From positions 1 through 11,488 of the forward strand of contig CBFICO010000079.1 in assembly GCA_965661115.1 (NCBI GenBank): a stretch of 11,488 bases of DNA, in the 5' to 3' direction. The translations under genes and the position numbers were made by a program. Under the pieces are notes generated by a model. It had not been told where the DNA came from and ran no database searches. It saw only the letters and a list, made by a program, of their open reading frames with translations. This document shows positions 1-6,112 of this stretch, piece by piece (the stretch's first letter is position 1; each line of letters opens with the position of its first letter). The stretch is from UBA6770 sp965661115 (GTDB lineage Bacteria > Bacteroidota > Bacteroidia > Flavobacteriales_G > Salibacteraceae).

Positions 1-368
1 ATACCTAGAGTTAGCGCAAATTTTTTATTGAAGTTGAATTTATCGTTCTCAATTACATCAGTTACTTTAAGATTTAGGTACTTATTTTCAAACGCTCTTA
101 AAATATCTTTCGAATCGTCTATTGACCTATCGTTTACTAATATTACTTCAAAGTTTTGATAGTCTTGCTCGAATATTATTGGTATTAATTCCAATAAATT
201 TTCGGCTTCGTTTCTAGCACAAATCACAATAGATACTGGATCCGAAAAAGTAGCTTTGATAGGTTTTAAAATACTCAGTCGCAACTGCACCGCCAAAACA
301 TAAATTAGTTTTAGCAGAGTAATTGAAAGAAGCAGTATAAACGCAGGTGATTGCACTATTTCAGCCAT
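1..368 (-). CDS. Family 2 glycosyltransferase, N-terminal part (cut by window edge)
   Basis: The reading frame runs leftwards from an ATG at 366-368 and is still open at base 1, giving 122 complete codons. Residues 8-28 form a hydrophobic segment (FILLLSITLLKLIYVLAV), so the protein is probably anchored in the inner membrane with its catalytic domain in the cytoplasm. The GT-A nucleotide-sugar fold starts at about residue 44 with PVSIVICARNEAENL, followed by the second strand VILVNDRSIDDS at 75-86, whose Asp80 is at the usual nucleotide-binding position. NKKFALTLG at 114-122 fits the conserved 'K..AL..G' stretch before the DXD motif, which lies outside the window. The gene is divergent from tgt and probably shares its promoter region. 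Family membership is clear; the sugar donor and acceptor cannot be told from this part. Confidence 0.88.
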   Translation of the reverse strand, partial: MAEIVQSPAFILLLSITLLKLIYVLAVQLRLSILKPIKATFSDPVSIVICARNEAENLLELIPIIFEQDYQNFEVILVNDRSIDDSKDILRAFENKYLNLKVTDVIENDKFNFNKKFALTLG

Positions 369-434
369 AGGGCAAAGTTTTTAAAAAACGCAATCGTTCA
401 CAGAAATTGGCGATTAACTTTTAAACATGATTTG

Positions 435-442
435 CAAATGTA
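435..442 (-). promoter_or_regulatory. Bacteroidota -7 promoter element for the glycosyltransferase
   Basis: On the minus strand this reads TACATTTG, an exact match to the Bacteroidota consensus TAnnTTTG. It would start transcription near 429, giving a leader of roughly 60 bases before the ATG at 368. I see no clear TTG at the -33 position. Its TA (441-442) is shared with the oppositely oriented element of tgt. Confidence 0.5.
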
Positions 443-448
443 TCTTTG
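441..448 (+). promoter_or_regulatory. Bacteroidota -7 promoter element for tgt
   Basis: TATCTTTG matches TAnnTTTG exactly and is followed by CGGCC, a context often seen at flavobacterial promoters. Transcription would start near 454, about 11 bases before the tgt ATG at 465. The -33 TTG is not obvious; the nearest is at 407-409, too far upstream. Confidence 0.6.
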
Positions 449-464
449 CGGCCTTAAGAACGAT

Positions 465-1595
465 ATGGAGTTTAAATTAACGAGTACTGATAAGTCAAGT
501 AAAGCAAGGGCTGGAGAATTAAAAACCGATCACGGAAGTATTAAAACTCCGATTTTTATGCCTGTAGGTACAGCAGGTAGCGTTAAGGCAGTTCACCACC
601 GAGAATTAGCTGAGGATATAAAAGCCCAAATCATACTCGGAAATACTTACCATTTGTTTCTTAGACCTGGAACCGATACACTAGAAGAAGTTGGCGGTTT
701 ACACAAGTTTATTAACTGGGGAAAGCCAATATTAACCGATAGTGGAGGTTATCAAGTTTATTCACTTTCTGGTACGAGAAAGATTACCGAAGAGGGGGTA
801 AAGTTTGCCTCACATATTGATGGTTCCAAACACGTTTTTTCTCCCGAGAGAGCAATTGATATTCAGCGCTCTATAGGAGCAGATATTATTATGGCGTTTG
901 ACGAGTGTACCCCTTATCCGTGCGAATACGATTACGCAAAACAATCTATGCATATGACTCACCGCTGGTTGGATAGATGTTTTGATCAAATGGATAGGAC
1001 GCAGCCTAAATACGGTCACAATCAGGTACTTTTTCCTATTGTTCAAGGGAGCGTTTATAATGATTTGCGCGAACAATCAGCAGAATATATCGCAAGTAAA
1101 AATGGATTTGGAAATGCCATTGGAGGGTTATCGGTTGGTGAACCGCATGAGGAGTTGTACGCAATGACGGATTTAGTTTGTAATATCTTACCGAAAGACA
1201 AGCCTAGATATCTAATGGGCGTTGGAACCCCAGCTAATTTATTGGAATGCATTGCTTTAGGGGTTGATATGTTCGATTGCGTTTTACCTACCAGAAATGC
1301 CAGAAACGGACAACTTTTTACTTCAGAAGGGATTATCAATATCAAAAACAAAAAGTGGGAGCGGGATTTTTCTCCAATTGACCCTGCTGCTAATACCTAT
1401 GTTGATACTTTTTATTCCAAGGCTTATCTGCGGCACTTAGTAACCTCCAGAGAAATGCTTGGGGCGCAAATTTCGTCAATACACAATTTAGGCTTCTATT
1501 TATGGTTAGTAGGGGAGGCAAGAAAGCAAATAGAAGCGGGGACTTTTTCAAGTTGGAAAGATGAAATGATTCCGAAACTCACTAGAAAATTGTAG
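465..1595 (+). CDS. tgt: Queuine/preQ1 tRNA-guanine transglycosylase
   Basis: Exchanges guanine 34 of GU(N)-anticodon tRNAs (Asp, Asn, His, Tyr) for preQ1, a step in queuosine synthesis. From ATG 465 the protein has 376 residues, the usual bacterial length. Visible motifs: TDSGGYQ (91-97) with the general Asp92; MAFDECTPYP (143-152) with the base-recognition Asp146 and the preQ1-type Cys148; PIVQGS (191-196); GGLSVGE (220-226); and nucleophile Asp271 followed by PTRNAR (276-281). The C-terminal zinc site is altered: the positions of its three cysteines hold Ala309, Thr311 and Asp314, while His340 is kept. A longer frame upstream to 351 exists, but it would run through the promoter and into the divergent gene, and adds 38 residues with no family counterpart. 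The permease gene follows after four bases, so the two are probably co-transcribed. Confidence 0.96.
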   Translation: MEFKLTSTDKSSKARAGELKTDHGSIKTPIFMPVGTAGSVKAVHHRELAEDIKAQIILGNTYHLFLRPGTDTLEEVGGLHKFINWGKPILTDSGGYQVYSLSGTRKITEEGVKFASHIDGSKHVFSPERAIDIQRSIGADIIMAFDECTPYPCEYDYAKQSMHMTHRWLDRCFDQMDRTQPKYGHNQVLFPIVQGSVYNDLREQSAEYIASKNGFGNAIGGLSVGEPHEELYAMTDLVCNILPKDKPRYLMGVGTPANLLECIALGVDMFDCVLPTRNARNGQLFTSEGIINIKNKKWERDFSPIDPAANTYVDTFYSKAYLRHLVTSREMLGAQISSIHNLGFYLWLVGEARKQIEAGTFSSWKDEMIPKLTRKL

Positions 1596-1599
1596 TCCA

Positions 1600-2679
1600 T
1601 TGAAGATTATTGATTTGTACATAATAAAGAAGTTTTTATACACCTTTTTCTTTATTCTAGGCATCATAATGCTTATCGCTTGTATTTTCGATTACAGCGA
1701 AAAGATGGATGATTTTACTGAACGAGGTGCTCCATTACTTGGTTTGATAGTGGATTATTACTTCAATTTTATTCTGTTTTACGGAAATTTGTTTAGTCCA
1801 CTGCTAATCTTTATTACGGTAATCTTCTTCACTTCAAAAATGGCCAGCAGAACAGAAATAGTTGCCATTCTTAGTTCTGGCGTTTCTTTCAAAAGAATGT
1901 TGTTACCCTACTTCATTGCTTCAGTGTTTTTGGCGAGTATGTCTTTGCTCCTCAATCATTACCTTATTCCTAATGCCAACAAAATCAGAATAAAGTTTGA
2001 GGAAGATTACTTTAAAATGAGCTTTAGGAATTACGACCACGATATTCATAAGCAGATCGGTGAGAATGATTTTATCTATTTTGAGAAATACAATGTTGTA
2101 AGTGATATTGGCTATAAGTTCACATTGGAGCACTATCAAGACAAGGAAATGATTTTTAAGATTACTTCCGATTACGCTCAATGGGATTCTACTAAAGAAT
2201 CTTGGAAAGTGCACAATTACCTCAAGCGCTACATGCATGGAGATGAAGAAATAATTGAAAGAGGACGAGATTTTGATACCATTTTAGATTTACATCCTTC
2301 AGAATTTGAGCAGCGATTGGAGTACACCACTCAAATGATGAGTACGCCAGAATTAAATGAATACATAGATCGTGAAATTCTAGCCGGCTCAGAAAATGTA
2401 ACCTATCACCTTATAGAGAAACATCAAAGAACTTCTATTCCCTTTGCCACCTTTATAATGGTATTTATTGGAGTTTGTATGTCTAGCCGAAAAGTGAGAG
2501 GAGGGATTGGTGCACATTTGGCTTTAGGGTTATTCATAGCCGTAACCTACATTTTTGCAATTAAAGTTGCATCGGTTTACGCAACCAATGCGGGGCTTTC
2601 ATCTTTTTACGCCTGCTGGATTCCAAATATATTGTACGGAGTTTTGTCTGTTTACATTTACAGAACTGCCCCTAAGTAG
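1600..2679 (+). CDS. LptF/LptG (YjgP/YjgQ) family permease
   Basis: Inner-membrane subunit family that, with LptB and LptC, drives lipopolysaccharide from the inner membrane towards the outer membrane. The 359 residues show the family layout: membrane segments at about 11-31, 55-80 and 102-124, a periplasmic beta-rich domain at about 130-270, then three more at about 279-295, 304-325 and 336-354. Residues 83-100 (SRTEIVAILSSGVSFKRM) match the conserved cytoplasmic coupling loop next to the ATPase. The start is TTG; it gives MKIIDLYIIKKFLYTFFF, the typical N-terminus of flavobacterial homologues, and no in-frame ATG precedes the first membrane segment. It lies four bases after tgt, a neighbourhood I recall as common in this group. 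Whether it acts as LptF, LptG or both cannot be decided here. Confidence 0.9.
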   Translation: MKIIDLYIIKKFLYTFFFILGIIMLIACIFDYSEKMDDFTERGAPLLGLIVDYYFNFILFYGNLFSPLLIFITVIFFTSKMASRTEIVAILSSGVSFKRMLLPYFIASVFLASMSLLLNHYLIPNANKIRIKFEEDYFKMSFRNYDHDIHKQIGENDFIYFEKYNVVSDIGYKFTLEHYQDKEMIFKITSDYAQWDSTKESWKVHNYLKRYMHGDEEIIERGRDFDTILDLHPSEFEQRLEYTTQMMSTPELNEYIDREILAGSENVTYHLIEKHQRTSIPFATFIMVFIGVCMSSRKVRGGIGAHLALGLFIAVTYIFAIKVASVYATNAGLSSFYACWIPNILYGVLSVYIYRTAPK

Positions 2680-2703
2680 CTAGAGTTCGACTAGCCACTT
2701 TTT
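2675..2703 (+). terminator. Intrinsic terminator of the tgt-permease unit, inside the ispE 3' end
   Basis: The arms AGTAGCTAG (2675-2683) and CTAGCCACT (2691-2699) pair over nine positions with one A-C mismatch, around a 7-base loop, and a run of five T (2699-2703) follows. The 5' arm covers the permease stop codon, and the loop and 3' arm lie in the last codons of the convergent ispE. In the ispE transcript the mismatch becomes a G-U pair, but no T-run follows on that side, so it should work rightwards only. Confidence 0.5.
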
Positions 2704-3489
2704 ACAGCCTTCAAAACTGCGTTCGTAATTTGGTTTTTTATGGAAAAGTCCATAATAGGTACTTCCAGTTCCTGAGAGTGATTGATAGAAACACTCTAAG
2801 GTAGTAATTTCAGAAGCTATTTCTTGAATTTTTGGATATGCTTTTAAAATGGGTTTTTCAAAGTCGTTTTCAAAGAATTTCTGCCAATCAGAATGGCTTA
2901 GTTTTTCGATTTCAGATGGTAAGTAAGCAGTTTTTTCGGCAGGAGTTATCATAGAAAACGCCTTACCTGTTGATATGTGAATTCCGGGGTTCACCAACAG
3001 CAAAAACTTTCCCTTAAGATTAAGATTTATAGGTTGAACAAATTCACCTCGTCCAGTTACAATTGCAGGTTTGTTCTGAATAAAAAAAGGGCAATCGCTT
3101 CCTAAGCTTGCGGCAAATTCTTCCAGTTTTTTTGTAGTAATGTTTAATTGAAAAAAATCATTTAACAATCTCAACATAAAAGATCCGTCAGCCGAACCAC
3201 CACCTACGCCTCCTCCAGACGGTATTTTTTTTAAAAGATGGATTTCAACTGGTGGAATATCAAACTCTTTGTTGAGTAATTCCCAAGCTTTGTAAACCAA
3301 ATTTTCTTTTAAATCACCTAAGATGGCATCACCATGAATTGCCAACGAAGTTTTCTCACTCGTTATTATTTCCAGACTATCGAATAGAGGAACAGAGTAA
3401 AATACACTCTGAATACTATGATAACCATCTGACCTTTTACCTGTTATGTTAAGGCCAATATTTATCTTGCAATTTGGGAAGTTAATCAT
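2680..3489 (-). CDS. ispE: 4-diphosphocytidyl-2-C-methyl-D-erythritol kinase
   Basis: GHMP-family kinase that phosphorylates the 2-hydroxyl of CDP-ME with ATP, the fourth step of the MEP route to isoprenoid precursors, in the cytoplasm. The 269 residues are slightly short for the family but complete. Motif 1, with the substrate-contacting Lys8, opens the protein (FPNCKINIGLNI). The ATP loop is at 90-102 (PSGGGVGGGSADG), the catalytic Asp at 132 (GSDCPFFI), and motif 3 at 238-249 (SLSGTGSTYYGLF region). The loop is less typical than the usual PxGAGLGGGSSDAA, with Gly-Gly-Val in place of Ala-Gly-Leu. The gene lies opposite to all neighbours. Its stop directly abuts the permease stop, and it is divergent from accA. 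ATG at 3487-3489 is the natural start, two bases past the expected start of transcription. Confidence 0.95.
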   Translation of the reverse strand: MINFPNCKINIGLNITGKRSDGYHSIQSVFYSVPLFDSLEIITSEKTSLAIHGDAILGDLKENLVYKAWELLNKEFDIPPVEIHLLKKIPSGGGVGGGSADGSFMLRLLNDFFQLNITTKKLEEFAASLGSDCPFFIQNKPAIVTGRGEFVQPINLNLKGKFLLLVNPGIHISTGKAFSMITPAEKTAYLPSEIEKLSHSDWQKFFENDFEKPILKAYPKIQEIASEITTLECFYQSLSGTGSTYYGLFHKKPNYERSFEGCKKWLVEL

Positions 3490-3496
3490 CGAAACA

Positions 3497-3504
3497 CAAA
3501 CTTA
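3497..3504 (-). promoter_or_regulatory. Bacteroidota -7 promoter element for ispE
   Basis: The minus strand reads TAAGTTTG, an exact TAnnTTTG match. Its last base is 7 bases before the ispE ATG, so the transcript would be nearly leaderless. No TTG is seen at the expected -33 distance. Confidence 0.5.
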
Positions 3505-3534
3505 ACTAGATTACTGTGCATAGCCGTATTATGC

Positions 3535-3542
3535 TAAATTTG
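3535..3542 (+). promoter_or_regulatory. Bacteroidota -7 promoter element for accA
   Basis: TAAATTTG followed by CCGCC is an exact TAnnTTTG match. A weak -33 candidate (CTG, 3514-3516) stands 18 bases upstream. The expected start near 3548 would leave a leader of about 14 bases before the accA ATG at 3562. Confidence 0.6.
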
Positions 3543-3561
3543 CCGCCTAAATTCATTGATT

Positions 3562-4518
3562 ATGCCAGTATTTCTTGATTTTGAAGAGCCAATTGCAGAC
3601 CTATACGAACAGTTAGAAAAAGCTCAACAAATTGATGCTAAAGGTAAAGTAGATGTAAAAGATACCATTGCTGATCTAGAAGCTAAAATTGAAGCAATCA
3701 GAAAAGAAATTTACAAGGAGTTAACACCTTGGCAGCGCGTTCAAACTTCACGTCATCCAGAGCGCCCATACGCATTATCATACATCCGAGCTTTAACAGA
3801 AGAAACTTTTATTGAGTTGCATGGCGATAGAAATGTAAAGGATGATAAGGCCATGATTGGCGGTTTTGGAATGTTTGAAGGTCAGTCAGTAATGTTTATT
3901 GGTCAGCAAAAAGGTGAGAATACGAAGTTGCGTCAATACAGAAACTTTGGAATGCCAAATCCAGAAGGTTATAGAAAAGCATTGCGATTAATGAAGTTGG
4001 CTGAAAAATTTAATAAGCCAATTGTAACGCTTATTGATACTCCAGGTGCCTACCCAGGTCTTGAAGCAGAAGAACGAGGCCAAGGAGAGGCAATTGCCCG
4101 AAACTTGATTGAAATGGCTCAATTAAAGGTACCTGTGATCTGTATAATTATTGGTGAAGGAGCTTCTGGTGGTGCTTTGGGAATTGGTGTTGGCGATAAA
4201 GTTCTGATGCTCGAAAACTCTTGGTATTCGGTTATTTCTCCAGAAAACTGCTCTGCTATTCTTTGGCGCAACTGGGATCATAAAGAAACGGCTGCTGAAG
4301 CCCTGAAACTTACTGCAGAAAATATGCTTGGAAATGGTTTAATTGATGGAATCATCCCTGAACCAGTAGGTGGCGCTCATGCAAATCGTGAAGAGGCTTT
4401 TATAAACGTTCGAAAAGCAATAAAAGATAACCTGAAGGAATTAGGAAAAATGGATTCCGAAGAGCGAGTTAATGCTAGAATTGAAAAGTTCAGTAACATG
4501 GGTGTGGTTGCCGATTAA
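3562..4518 (+). CDS. accA: Acetyl-CoA carboxylase carboxyltransferase, alpha subunit
   Basis: Forms with AccD the carboxyltransferase that moves CO2 from biotinylated AccB to acetyl-CoA, making malonyl-CoA for fatty-acid synthesis in the cytoplasm. The 318 residues are close to the 319 of E. coli AccA. The N-terminal helical part with a short coiled coil (about 13-52) leads into the crotonase-like domain. Visible motifs are ELTPWQRVQTSRHPERP (53-69), HGDR (87-90), DTPGAYPG (159-166) and the oxyanion-forming glycine stretch GEGASGGALGIG (198-209), then ISPENCSAILW (225-235). ATG 3562 is preferred over the TTG two codons upstream because MPVFLDFE resembles the start of homologues. No accD is in the window. 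The stop codon overlaps that of the convergent lipoprotein gene by four bases. Confidence 0.97.
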   Translation: MPVFLDFEEPIADLYEQLEKAQQIDAKGKVDVKDTIADLEAKIEAIRKEIYKELTPWQRVQTSRHPERPYALSYIRALTEETFIELHGDRNVKDDKAMIGGFGMFEGQSVMFIGQQKGENTKLRQYRNFGMPNPEGYRKALRLMKLAEKFNKPIVTLIDTPGAYPGLEAEERGQGEAIARNLIEMAQLKVPVICIIIGEGASGGALGIGVGDKVLMLENSWYSVISPENCSAILWRNWDHKETAAEALKLTAENMLGNGLIDGIIPEPVGGAHANREEAFINVRKAIKDNLKELGKMDSEERVNARIEKFSNMGVVAD

Positions 4519-5804
4519 TCTAAAAACTGAACGTCTTTAATATTTCCTTCATTCAATCTTTTAGCAATTATTTCAAGGCTGGGGAAATTGTACAATTTAA
4601 CTGTAGTGGAATTAAACACTATCAACTGATTTGTTGCTTTATTGTAGCGAATTCCAATTGCCTTAGCTAATGGATTTGCATATCCTCTTGTTTCGTGATA
4701 TTTATTAAAAACATAGATTCGGTCTTTAAACAAAATCAAAACTTCATTTGAGTTGATTTGTTGAGGATCTGCAGCCGAATAACCAGAGCCAAATTCTTTT
4801 ATTTCTGATATGTTGTTTTCAGTTTTTGCAAGCCGCGAAATCACTCCTTTTCCATCTTTATTTGCTATAAAATAGAACTGATTTGCATTGCCAAAATGAA
4901 ATCCTTTTGGTGAGTTGAGCAGCTGGTTTACTTGTTGATTTGAGATGTAACCTCCAACTCGTTTATTATAGTTGTGAATGACATATTTGTTGTCAGTATT
5001 AGCTTTTTCGATACTAAAAACACAATCGTCTATTTCAACAATGTCTTCACAGCGGTCCAATTGTAACCCAATTCTAACCGTTTCATTTCCCTGAGTATTA
5101 AAACCTATTATTTGGTTGTTAGATAACGAGGTAGAGCAATAAATATTAGAAGTTCCTCTTCCAATAGCTTGAATAAAATCAGATTGGTTGTTGTTATTGA
5201 CTAACAAAATTTTTTCAGAAAGAGAAGAGTTCAACTCAATAAAACCACCTTTTCCTTTGGTGCTGAAATAATAAGATCCGTTCCAACTTTTTCCTTTGTC
5301 AAACTCGTAACTGAGCGATGACTCTTTAACTGTTTCGCTCAGGTTACCATTGAGCAAACTAAATTTTGTATTACCAAAAGTTGATTTGGTTACGATTAGA
5401 ATGTTTCCCTCTTTTTTGGAACCAGCAACAACATAAAAAGAGCGTTTGAACGTATTTGTTCTTCCATTTGCTTCTACCTTGATTTCAATTGAGTTTTTTG
5501 CTGAATTAAACGACGAATCAATTTCTATTTCGTAATTGAAAGGAAGACTGGTATTGTTGCCATCTACTTTACCAATTTCCACTACCTGTTTTTCGGTATT
5601 TTTTATCAAATTAAATTCAATATATTGAAATGAAGATAGGTTGTGAACCAAACCATTAATAGAGACTGTTGAACCCAATAAAAAGGTGTCGTTTATGGCT
5701 GGACTGTTCCAACCAACCTTGGTTCCCAGCTCATTTACACTTTCTTTTTTACACGAGTAAAAACCAATTATTAACAGGATAGAAAATCGTAAAATGAATT
5801 TCAT
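4515..5804 (-). CDS. Lipoprotein of unknown function, Ig-like N-terminus and probable beta-propeller
   Basis: A 429-residue protein with a short signal peptide (MKFILRFSILLIIGFYSC) and a lipid-attachment Cys18. CKKE follows the cysteine; a lysine with an acidic residue nearby resembles the surface-export signal described for Bacteroidota lipoproteins, so it may sit on the cell surface. Residues about 30-125 look like an immunoglobulin-like beta-sandwich (PAINDTFLLGSTVSINGLV, ending at a KRSFYVV strand). The rest, about 130-429, is Asn-, Ser- and Gly-rich with repeated strand-turn units such as YYFSTKGKGGFIELN, NQFYFIANKDGKGVISRL and NEVLILFKDRIYVFNKY, which suggests a beta-propeller. No catalytic motif is visible and I do not recognise the family. 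ATG at 5802-5804 is chosen over a TTG one codon upstream. It is transcribed away from the small lipoprotein gene. Confidence 0.85.
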   Translation of the reverse strand: MKFILRFSILLIIGFYSCKKESVNELGTKVGWNSPAINDTFLLGSTVSINGLVHNLSSFQYIEFNLIKNTEKQVVEIGKVDGNNTSLPFNYEIEIDSSFNSAKNSIEIKVEANGRTNTFKRSFYVVAGSKKEGNILIVTKSTFGNTKFSLLNGNLSETVKESSLSYEFDKGKSWNGSYYFSTKGKGGFIELNSSLSEKILLVNNNNQSDFIQAIGRGTSNIYCSTSLSNNQIIGFNTQGNETVRIGLQLDRCEDIVEIDDCVFSIEKANTDNKYVIHNYNKRVGGYISNQQVNQLLNSPKGFHFGNANQFYFIANKDGKGVISRLAKTENNISEIKEFGSGYSAADPQQINSNEVLILFKDRIYVFNKYHETRGYANPLAKAIGIRYNKATNQLIVFNSTTVKLYNFPSLEIIAKRLNEGNIKDVQFLD

Positions 5805-5837
5805 CAAATTGTTATTGTTAGCATCTAATTTTTTGTC

Positions 5838-5871
5838 TTTGCCGACTAAGCAAGGATTATAAATACATTTG
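5838..5871 (+). promoter_or_regulatory. Promoter of the small lipoprotein gene
   Basis: A -33-like TTTG (5838-5841) and an exact -7 element TACATTTG (5864-5871) are separated by 22 bases, slightly longer than the usual 19-20. Transcription should start near 5877, about 20 bases before the ATG at 5896. Confidence 0.55.
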
Positions 5872-5895
5872 CTTCGCGTTTATTTATGTAATGAT

Positions 5896-6021
5896 ATGAA
5901 AAAGATTGCGTTTTTAGGTTCTGTTATGATTTTAGTGGCTATGGTATTTTCTTCTTGCAAAAGCCATGAAAGATGCCCAGCATACAGCAACGTGCCAGTT
6001 AAAACTGCTCCCCAAGCATAG
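5896..6021 (+). CDS. 41-residue putative lipoprotein with a CPAY motif
   Basis: This short gene encodes 41 residues. MKKIAFLGSVMILVAMVFSSC is a textbook lipoprotein signal peptide: basic start, hydrophobic core and lipid-attachment Cys21 in FSSC. The mature peptide has only 21 residues, with a second cysteine in ERCPAYSN (residues 25-32) and a Pro/Ala-rich tail. I recall similar tiny 'C-x-CPAY' lipoproteins in Flavobacteriales, but this is memory, not a search. Support for a real gene: a good promoter just upstream, a proper signal sequence, and a location filling an otherwise empty intergenic region of about 300 bases. Function is unknown; it is probably an envelope-tethered peptide. An ATG five bases upstream (5891) is out of frame and stops at once. 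Confidence 0.8.
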   Translation: MKKIAFLGSVMILVAMVFSSCKSHERCPAYSNVPVKTAPQA

Positions 6022-6025
6022 TTTT

Positions 6026-6042
6026 ATCGTTTATTAAACGGT
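6026..6042. repeat. Short hairpin after the small lipoprotein gene
   Basis: ATCGTTT and AAACGGT pair over seven positions (one G-T) around the 3-base loop ATT, starting five bases after the stop codon. No T-run follows on either strand. It may protect or end the small transcript, but it is not a classical terminator. The remaining bases up to 6100 hold nothing else that I recognise. Confidence 0.3.
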
Positions 6043-6100
6043 ATTAACACACTCTCCCTGACAAACAAGGTCTTTCTTAGGTTTCTTGAGTACGGTGTAT

Positions 6101-6108
6101 TATTATTG
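6101..6108 (+). promoter_or_regulatory. Possible -7 element for the hemE unit
   Basis: TATTATTG matches TAnnTTTG at all but one fixed position and is followed by CAGC. It ends four bases before the GTG start of hemE, so the transcript would be leaderless or nearly so. No convincing -33 TTG is found at the right distance, so this is tentative. Confidence 0.3.
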
Positions 6109-6112
6109 CAGC

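Noticed and set aside
351..464. Upstream extension of tgt from base 351
   Set aside because: It would cover the -7 element at 441-448 and overlap the start of the divergent glycosyltransferase; the extra 38 residues look random and the length from 465 already equals that of the family.
810..1351. Antisense reading frames inside tgt (810-1076 and 1055-1351)
   Set aside because: They are mirror frames of a well-conserved gene, with no motifs, signal sequence or promoter of their own.
3185..3232. CCGTC/GACGG pair followed by eight T on the plus strand within ispE
   Set aside because: The stem is only 5 bp with a loop of about 28 bases; the T-run comes from lysine codons of the IspE loop region, and no plus-strand transcript is expected there.
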